From JADJLQ01 sp964396995 (GTDB lineage Bacteria > Bacteroidota > Bacteroidia > Chitinophagales > Saprospiraceae), in contig CAYNIG010000166.1 in NCBI GenBank assembly GCA_964396995.1, forward strand, positions 1 through 10,766: a stretch of 10,766 nucleotides of DNA, in the 5' to 3' direction. The translations under genes were made by a program, and so were the position numbers. Shown one piece after another: positions 6,190-10,766 of this stretch (its first letter is position 1; the number at the start of each line of letters is the position of its first letter). The notes under the pieces are model-generated. The model was not told the origin of the DNA, searched no databases, and saw only the letters and a list, made by a program, of their open reading frames with translations.

Positions 6190-7907
6190 GTATGGAAAAA
6201 AAATTACCCGATGATAATCTGGAGGAGTTTTTAAGAAACTCATTCGACCGGTATAACGAAAGTCCATCCGACAGCGTGTGGGATAGAATAGATACTTCTC
6301 TCGCCACTCCGCCTGTGAGAAAATCGCCTGTTTTAAAAAAATTATTATACCCGGTTGCCGCCACTGTCCTATTGACTGCAATTTCTTTTTTGATATATTC
6401 CAATTATAGACTCAGAAGTAAATTGAATGTGGCTTTAGCCGGGCTGGAGAATGTATCTGCTCCAGACTCCAATACAAAATCAGAAACAGTATTGTTAAAT
6501 GATAAACTAACCAGTACTCTTAACACAAGTGAGCCTTTTATACCTTCGGAAATCGGGAAAACCATTGAAAAAATAAATGAAAACTCTGAGGAGAATAAGA
6601 TACGTGTTCGGGATTCCAAACAGACCTATACTTCTAAAAGCACTGATTCAAATACCGCGGTGCATAGTAAAAACAAATTGATCGGAAAGTCAGTTGGTAA
6701 AATAAATGACCACCTCACTAATGCAGGTCAAATAGAAATTAATAATCGGTTGGAAATAAATGACGACCCTGGCTTCAAGACTGAAATTACATCGAGCCTT
6801 TCCAAAAAGAAAAGAAGTAATATTCTGAAAAAAGCAGCCGGCCAGGAGTTTAAAATAAAACCTGAAAAAGACAGTGAAAGCAAAGAATATACAGTAAAGG
6901 ACAATACCAGTATAAAACAAAATGAAATACTATTTCCAGACGCAACCATTATTAAAAATGACCAGAACGGAATTGCAGAATCTAATTCCATGTCAGCTAA
7001 GGATAAATTCAATATATCCGGTTTACCTGTTCGCTTTTTTGAATTATCTGCTAATATAAACGCGTCCCGATTTTCCACCGTCAACACTAGTAGCTTGCCA
7101 TTCGTCCCGAATAGGGCAATAAATACATCTGAGATTGCAGTGATGGCAGGTAAATATCATGAGTCGGGAAAAATTGAAAATGAAAGAAGTAGCCCGCATG
7201 GTCCACTGAATATGGGAAAGAGAACCAATGAGTATTCCACTCCCGATTCCTGGCAAATGGGTATTTCGCTGAATAAAGCAATATCGAAAAATTGGTTTTT
7301 TACTTCAGGTATTGGATTTAAACAGTTCAATATTATAAATGAAATCAATCAAAGTGTTCCATTTGGGAATAGAAAGCCCAAACCCGGGGGAATGCCATTT
7401 CAGCATGATTTTGATTTTAAAATCAAATGCAATGCCGGTAGCTCTGATATTGTAATCAAATCGGAACAGCTAGATCAAAGAGCATCCTACACCGACAATC
7501 AGCCTATAGAGATAAATGTGAAAACTAAATTTGAGCTAAATTATCTTTCTGTTCCGGTAGGTTTTCAATATCGGTTTGTGAAATATCGATTTTTTGCGGG
7601 TTTAGGAATAGGGTTAAATATGGATGTACTTACCAGGGGTACAATGTCAGCTCCGGAAGTTAAGATCCTCAACAATATATTAAAACCTATTGAGCAGCCA
7701 TCATTAAACAGGCTTGGCCAAACAAAAGATGTAGTTTTTAACAGTAAAGCCAACCTGCTATTGGGGTATTCGATTAATAAAAATTTCAAACTAATGATCG
7801 CTCCGGAATTGTATTTACCTCTTTCAAACCGCACACCGGATCGGGATGGTACTATCGACACAAATGCCTGGGGAATACAAGCAGGTATAGCCTATAATCT
7901 GAATTAA
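6186..7907 (+). CDS. Probable anti-sigma / outer-membrane beta-barrel fusion protein
   Basis: This encodes a 573-residue single-helix membrane protein that overlaps the ECF sigma gene by 4 nt. Residues 1-48 are predicted cytoplasmic and carry F-L-R-N-S-F-D-R-Y and P-S-D-S-V-W-D-R-I. That P-x-x-x-W-x-x-I pattern is seen in Bacteroidota proteins encoded directly after ECF sigma genes. A membrane helix lies at about 52-72. Residues 75-285 are a polar Lys/Asn/Ser/Glu-rich, low-complexity linker, long enough to reach through the periplasm. Residues 356-573 alternate hydrophobic and polar residues with aromatic girdle positions (YLSVPVGFQYRF, FFAGLGIGLNM, NLLLGYSINKNF, AWGIQAGIAY), like a PorT/OmpA-type barrel. 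I infer that the N-terminus holds the sigma factor and the C-terminus sits in the outer membrane. It could instead be a periplasmic beta-domain. The final residue is Asn, not the usual terminal Phe/Tyr of BAM substrates, which weakens the barrel reading slightly. Confidence 0.75.
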   Translation: MSMEKKLPDDNLEEFLRNSFDRYNESPSDSVWDRIDTSLATPPVRKSPVLKKLLYPVAATVLLTAISFLIYSNYRLRSKLNVALAGLENVSAPDSNTKSETVLLNDKLTSTLNTSEPFIPSEIGKTIEKINENSEENKIRVRDSKQTYTSKSTDSNTAVHSKNKLIGKSVGKINDHLTNAGQIEINNRLEINDDPGFKTEITSSLSKKKRSNILKKAAGQEFKIKPEKDSESKEYTVKDNTSIKQNEILFPDATIIKNDQNGIAESNSMSAKDKFNISGLPVRFFELSANINASRFSTVNTSSLPFVPNRAINTSEIAVMAGKYHESGKIENERSSPHGPLNMGKRTNEYSTPDSWQMGISLNKAISKNWFFTSGIGFKQFNIINEINQSVPFGNRKPKPGGMPFQHDFDFKIKCNAGSSDIVIKSEQLDQRASYTDNQPIEINVKTKFELNYLSVPVGFQYRFVKYRFFAGLGIGLNMDVLTRGTMSAPEVKILNNILKPIEQPSLNRLGQTKDVVFNSKANLLLGYSINKNFKLMIAPELYLPLSNRTPDRDGTIDTNAWGIQAGIAYNLN

Positions 7908-8226
7908 CAGTTTATAGATATGCCATAATAAATCCATAATAACTTTATTTTATAGTACGCATCAGGCTTTTTTGATTTTAAACTCCACAAATTAGTTTAT
8001 AGTTAACCCATAATTATTACTTAAGGAAAAATGGATGATAAACCACGGATGATTTCCTAATCCCATACATTACATCTGAGGTACATCCGAATCTTTATTT
8101 TATTTAACATTACAATAAATATTTTAAGATGCAACTAACTGAATAGATATACACCTTATGTAATATCAATATAAAACTACCGTTTATAGAATATAATTTA
8201 CATAACCAATAATTATTTAAATAACC
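7908..8226. other. 319-bp AT-rich intergenic region upstream of the lipoprotein gene
   Basis: No ORF or RNA gene is evident. The region contains three copies of GTTTATAG on the + strand (listed separately) and several CCATAAT-type strings. A perfect 12-bp AT palindrome TTATTTAAATAA (8213-8224) ends two bases before the lipoprotein ATG. I found no TAnnTTTG housekeeping -7 element on the + strand. The lipoprotein promoter must lie here or further upstream. No terminator hairpin with a T-run is apparent after the barrel gene, so read-through from the sigma operon is possible. Confidence 0.5.
7910..8189 (+). repeat. Three direct copies of GTTTATAG
   Basis: Identical 8-mers lie at 7910-7917, 7995-8002 and 8182-8189. 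The first two extend into a looser shared pattern: GTTTATAG, then about six bases, then CCATAAT. The third is followed further downstream by CCAATAATTATT. They sit only in the gap before the lipoprotein gene. They may be binding sites for a regulator or sigma factor, or simply a by-product of very AT-rich DNA. Confidence 0.35.
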
Positions 8227-8949
8227 ATGAATAAGCATTTTTTAAAATTAATTTCCGTTGCTTTAGTTGCAATGATTTTTACATTTGGCTTTATCTCTTG
8301 TGATAAAGAAAGCCTTAGTACCGGCGAGACCACATTAGATGCCGTAGATGAAACCATATACGCATTGGAACAAAGAGGTAATCTTGGAAGGCATGGATGT
8401 TATGATTTGATTTTTCCGGTGACTATCAAATTCAGTGATGGTACCACTAAAACCGTTACCAGCCAGGATTCATTGAGAAAAGCTGTAAAAGTCTGGCACC
8501 TTGCCTCCGGCACTTCCAAACGTGAGCGACCGGGCTTTGTGTTTCCGATCCAGGTAATGGCCGAAGACGGAGCTGTAATTACAGTGGAAAGTGACACCGA
8601 ACTCGCTGAATTAAAGAATGCTTGTAAAAAAAGAGGACTGGATTCCTTATTTCATCGTGATTCTTTGCACCATAGAGGATTTCCAAGGCATGATTCTATC
8701 TGTTTTACTTTTGTATTTCCTATCTCTGTCAAAAAAGCCGATAGTTCGATTGTAAGTGTTTCTAATCCAACAGAATTAAAGACTTTGTTACAGGCTGAAA
8801 GAAAGGGAGGTAGAGGACATGGCAGAAAACATGGTATCTCGAATCAACTTCAGATCGTATTTCCTGTCACGGTGACCAAATCGGATGGAACTACAGCGGT
8901 ATTAAACGACAAAGCAGCCTTGAAAGCATTGCGAGAAAGTTGTCATTAA
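8227..8949 (+). CDS. Lipoprotein with four tandem 'FPV-x-DG' repeats
   Basis: This is a 240-residue predicted lipoprotein of a Bacteroidota family that I recognise but for which I know no function. The signal peptide has K3 and K7, a hydrophobic stretch at about 8-22, and a lipobox ending at C25 (G-F-I-S-C). The following D26 is an acidic +2 residue; its effect on sorting in Bacteroidota is not known to me. The mature part holds four copies of a short unit: F-P-[VI]-x-[VI], then usually a D-G turn, a V-rich strand, and a short helix ending L-x-x-L or similar. The F-P pairs are at residues 63, 106, 164 and 212. Linkers are rich in His, Arg and Gly (LGRHG, FHRDSLHHRGFPRHD, GGRGHGRKHG). Non-lipid cysteines sit at 58, 133, 159 and 239, bracketing repeats 1+2 and 3+4. 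It follows the sigma/anti-sigma operon by 319 bp on the same strand. Confidence 0.8.
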   Translation: MNKHFLKLISVALVAMIFTFGFISCDKESLSTGETTLDAVDETIYALEQRGNLGRHGCYDLIFPVTIKFSDGTTKTVTSQDSLRKAVKVWHLASGTSKRERPGFVFPIQVMAEDGAVITVESDTELAELKNACKKRGLDSLFHRDSLHHRGFPRHDSICFTFVFPISVKKADSSIVSVSNPTELKTLLQAERKGGRGHGRKHGISNQLQIVFPVTVTKSDGTTAVLNDKAALKALRESCH

Positions 8950-9122
8950 AGCCAACGTGAACCCGGATTATGCATGAGTCATAAGCTGTGCGAATTTCCG
9001 AAGCAATGCAAAAGCGAACTTAAAATGCATTTCAATAGAACATCTTAAAAATGCGTTTTTTCGTTGGTCGGGACAAGGTTTGAATAGAGAGAGTATTTTT
9101 CATATCAATTTTTAATTTTTTA
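8950..9122. other. Non-coding stretch between lipoprotein stop and terminator
   Basis: This 173-bp stretch has no plausible ORF. It contains a small inverted repeat TTATG-7-CATAA beginning near 8969 and a perfect 10-bp palindrome AAATGCATTT (9023-9032). The string TTAAAAATGCGT (9046-9057) also occurs near the left edge at 76-87. Its base composition is less AT-biased than the gap at 7908-8226. It is either an unusually long 3' untranslated region of the lipoprotein mRNA or a relic of an inserted element; I cannot decide from the sequence alone. Confidence 0.35.
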
Positions 9123-9156
9123 AAAAAGGCCTGGGCAGAAGTGATCAGGCCTTTTT
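9123..9156 (+). terminator. Strong rho-independent terminator
   Basis: A perfect 11-bp stem (AAAAAGGCCTG at 9123-9133 and CAGGCCTTTTT at 9146-9156) encloses a 12-nt loop and is followed by G and a T6 run. The A-tract before the stem and the T-rich tail mean it could act in both directions. It ends transcription from the lipoprotein gene and separates it from the operon that starts at 9185. Confidence 0.88.
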
Positions 9157-9184
9157 GTTTTTTGGTAGTATCTTCATCCCAATT

Positions 9185-9649
9185 ATGCTAAATTCAAGAG
9201 CCTGGTTAGCGGAAATAGTATGGTTGGCCATGACCATGATATTAGTAATATTGGTAATTTGGCCCATAAGACAAGAAATTTATAATTTCCCTTTTGAAAA
9301 AAGTAATATCTATTTTATTGTCTGTTGTGTGACCGGGCTCCGCTGGCTGCTGCTATTACCGAGTACCCCCTTTGCAAAAAATCTTTGGATAAAATTAATT
9401 CTGATCTTTGTGTGTATTTGGGTCTTTATTTTCTCCTTTAACCGATTTGGGCTTTTTTCAGTATTTCTTGATGAAAAGGGGATTGAATCACTTACTATAC
9501 ATTTACCGGAAGAAAGGCAAACTGCATTGAGTAAATACATTTCCAGAGAATATATATTTTTTAGTGTGGGTGCAATGATCTCATGTGTTTTTTTGCCTTT
9601 TCGGCTGATTATTTCTATCTGGCGTACGTATAATCAAAATAGAGTATGA
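9185..9649 (+). CDS. Small four-helix membrane protein of unknown function
   Basis: I do not recognise the family. From the ATG at 9185 the product is 154 residues with four predicted membrane helices at about 9-28, 42-60, 68-88 and 122-147. The only sizeable soluble loop is at about 92-121, between helices 3 and 4, and contains charged residues (LDEKGIESL, LPEERQTALSKY). Both ends are short, and the C-terminus is basic (RTYNQNRV). An in-frame TTG at 9155 would extend the protein, but it lies inside the terminator hairpin, so I reject it. The stop overlaps the start of the methyltransferase-like gene as ATGA, which indicates coupled translation and probably a shared process at the membrane. 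A transporter, lipid-handling or scaffold role are all possible, and the sequence does not choose between them. Confidence 0.75.
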   Translation: MLNSRAWLAEIVWLAMTMILVILVIWPIRQEIYNFPFEKSNIYFIVCCVTGLRWLLLLPSTPFAKNLWIKLILIFVCIWVFIFSFNRFGLFSVFLDEKGIESLTIHLPEERQTALSKYISREYIFFSVGAMISCVFLPFRLIISIWRTYNQNRV

Positions 9650-10509
9650 TGATCAACCCCAGGAAGTTGCTAAAGAATGTGAAAGCTATTTTACAAGATC
9701 GTGTGATTGCCTTAGATTACCCATGGAAAGCAGTTTCCAGGTATTCTCAGAAACGAACTCTTTCTTCTGAAATCACTCATTTATGCGAATCTGCAAAAAA
9801 CCATGTTGAAGAGCTGGTTGATGAAATGTGTGCTGATTGGGCTGTCTTTAAAAATTTTCCTCTCAACGCACAAAAGGGTACCACCGTGTATTGGCAAAAT
9901 AATTATTTACCAGGTTTGGATATTATAAGTTTATTTGCCATGATCAAAAAACGAAATCCGAACAAAATAGTTGAAATCGGTTCTGGTCACAGTACAGCCG
10001 TAATGCGTACTGCGATACTTCATGAAAATTTAAAGTCAAAAATTATTTGCATAGATCCATCACCACGAAGAGAATTAAAAGACCTGGCTGATGAATGGAT
10101 TCCAAGCCCCCTGGAAGAACTTTCGGATTTTAATTTGTTTGCCACACTGAATCCGGGAGATGTCGTATTTTTTGATGGATCTCATATTTCCCTATCCAAT
10201 ACGGATGTTACCATATTCTTTCTTGAGATAATGCCTTTGATACCCTGCGGGACTTATGTATGCATTCACGATATTTATTTGCCTTATGATTATCCGGAGG
10301 AAATGGCAAAGAGAGGATACAATGAACAATATTTACTTGCATTGCTACTTACCTTAGGTCAGCATAGATTTGAAGTCATTTTTCCCGCCTATTTTACTTA
10401 CCTTAATTCCGGCACTCAATTAAAATTAAATGAGTCCCTTTGGAGTAAAATCGGACACGCCCCGATGATTGAAAAACATGGTGGATCTTTTTGGTTTAAA
10501 ATAAGGTAA
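9646..10509 (+). CDS. Class I SAM-dependent methyltransferase-like protein
   Basis: This 287-residue protein has a Rossmann-type methyltransferase core. Motif I is KIVEIGSGHSTAVM (107-120), the SAM-binding glycine loop. The next strand ends in the acidic D137 (IICIDPSP), which would contact the SAM ribose. Further elements are GDVVFFDGSH (171-180), resembling the Asp-Gly-x-His segment of Methyltransf_24-like enzymes, and CIHDIYLPYDYP (206-217). The first 85 residues are helical and basic and lack a signal peptide, so it is probably cytoplasmic. Relatives of this type often sit in surface-polysaccharide or glycolipid gene clusters, and the membrane-protein neighbours on both sides agree with that, but the substrate is not shown by the sequence. 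It starts with ATGATG overlapping the upstream stop by 4 nt and ends 14 nt before the next gene. Confidence 0.82.
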   Translation: MMINPRKLLKNVKAILQDRVIALDYPWKAVSRYSQKRTLSSEITHLCESAKNHVEELVDEMCADWAVFKNFPLNAQKGTTVYWQNNYLPGLDIISLFAMIKKRNPNKIVEIGSGHSTAVMRTAILHENLKSKIICIDPSPRRELKDLADEWIPSPLEELSDFNLFATLNPGDVVFFDGSHISLSNTDVTIFFLEIMPLIPCGTYVCIHDIYLPYDYPEEMAKRGYNEQYLLALLLTLGQHRFEVIFPAYFTYLNSGTQLKLNESLWSKIGHAPMIEKHGGSFWFKIR

Positions 10510-10523
10510 TACGATGTAAAAAA

Positions 10524-10766
10524 ATGTCTAAGTGGGTTTTGTATATCGGCTTGTTGTGCATGATTTATGCTTCTTTTATTTATTATCCAAAATGGAAAAT
10601 GTCCAGGACGGAAGCCACCATAAGCTGGGATGTTTCAGGGTATTATTTGTATTTGCCTGCTATTTTTATATATCATGACATCAAACAACTTAAGTGGAAA
10701 AAGGCAATTGATGACCGCTATTTCCCAAGCAGTAGTCCTTACCAATCCTATACACATCAGGGAGGC
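10524..10766 (+). CDS. Partial membrane protein, possibly GT-C-type, running off the window
   Basis: An open frame starts at ATG 10524 and continues without a stop for 81 codons to the window edge. The N-terminus is one hydrophobic helix (about residues 4-21, WVLYIGLLCMIYASFIYY), then a short basic segment and the stretch SWDVSGYYLYLPAIFIYHDI at about 34-53. That D-x-S-G-Y-Y-x-Y-L-P pattern just after the first helix is one I associate with large Bacteroidota multi-helix membrane proteins resembling GT-C glycosyltransferases. In GT-C enzymes an acidic residue in the first outside loop is catalytic, which D36 could be. This is inference from a fragment. It lies 14 nt after the methyltransferase-like gene and is very probably in the same operon. 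Confidence 0.7.
   Translation, partial: MSKWVLYIGLLCMIYASFIYYPKWKMSRTEATISWDVSGYYLYLPAIFIYHDIKQLKWKKAIDDRYFPSSSPYQSYTHQGG

Noticed and set aside
6728..7087. Leftward ORF of 119 residues opposite the barrel protein's linker
   Set aside because: The polar low-complexity linker read backwards gives a long open frame by composition; there is no sign of a real protein.
7961..7975. CAGGCTTTTTTG as a terminator tail after the barrel gene
   Set aside because: There is a T-run but no preceding GC-rich inverted repeat that pairs with it.
9155..9184. Upstream TTG start for the four-helix membrane protein
   Set aside because: The TTG lies within the 3' arm and T-run of the terminator, so it would be transcribed poorly; the ATG at 9185 gives a normal N-terminus before the first helix.
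1807..9882. Seven GGTACC palindromes (1807, 3427, 3587, 4585, 6109, 8440, 9877)
   Set aside because: This is more than composition alone would suggest by rough estimate, but all are inside genes, most on the + strand can arise from Gly-Thr or similar codon pairs, and I picked the word after seeing it. It would need a genome-wide count.

Overview
The window looks like a chromosomal segment of a Bacteroidota bacterium, most like Saprospiria or related Sphingobacteriia-type lineages. Four things point there. The DNA is AT-rich. The start codons lack obvious Shine-Dalgarno sequences. A promoter matches the Bacteroidota -7 consensus TAnnTTTG exactly. Several gene families are typical of that phylum: the short secreted protein usually labelled 'asparagine synthetase B', the bacillithiol deacetylase BshB1, and an ECF sigma factor next to an anti-sigma/outer-membrane-barrel protein. 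No rRNA, tRNA, CRISPR array or intact mobile element is visible.

Layout. Positions 1-254 hold no convincing gene. A leftward gene (255-2342) encodes a membrane-anchored von Willebrand factor A protein. It is divergent from a rightward gene (2456-3748) for a secreted protein of the misnamed 'asparagine synthetase B' family, and a promoter with a 10-bp palindrome lies between them. Next comes a rightward run: a KASIII/FabH-like condensing enzyme (3795-4844), bshB1 (4855-5577), an ECF sigma factor (5656-6189) and, overlapping it by 4 nt, a 573-residue protein (6186-7907). That protein has a short cytoplasmic N-terminus, one membrane helix, a long polar linker and an outer-membrane beta-barrel-like C-terminus. 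A 319-bp gene-free region with repeated short motifs precedes a lipoprotein gene (8227-8949) that carries four copies of a short repeat. A strong intrinsic terminator (9123-9156) closes that block. The last block is a tight operon: a four-helix membrane protein (9185-9649), a class I methyltransferase-like protein (9646-10509) and the start of a membrane protein that runs off the window (10524-10766).

How the genes may work together. The sigma factor and the barrel protein are almost certainly co-translated. They read as a cell-surface signalling pair in which one polypeptide could link the outer membrane to a cytoplasmic sigma factor. The repeat lipoprotein is a plausible target or partner because of its position and because its upstream region lacks the housekeeping -7 motif, but this is inference. 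The last operon resembles envelope-glycan or lipid-modification genes in general character only.

The best candidates for undescribed biology are the sigma/anti-sigma-barrel pair with the adjacent repeat lipoprotein, and the VWA / pseudo-'asparagine synthetase' divergent pair.
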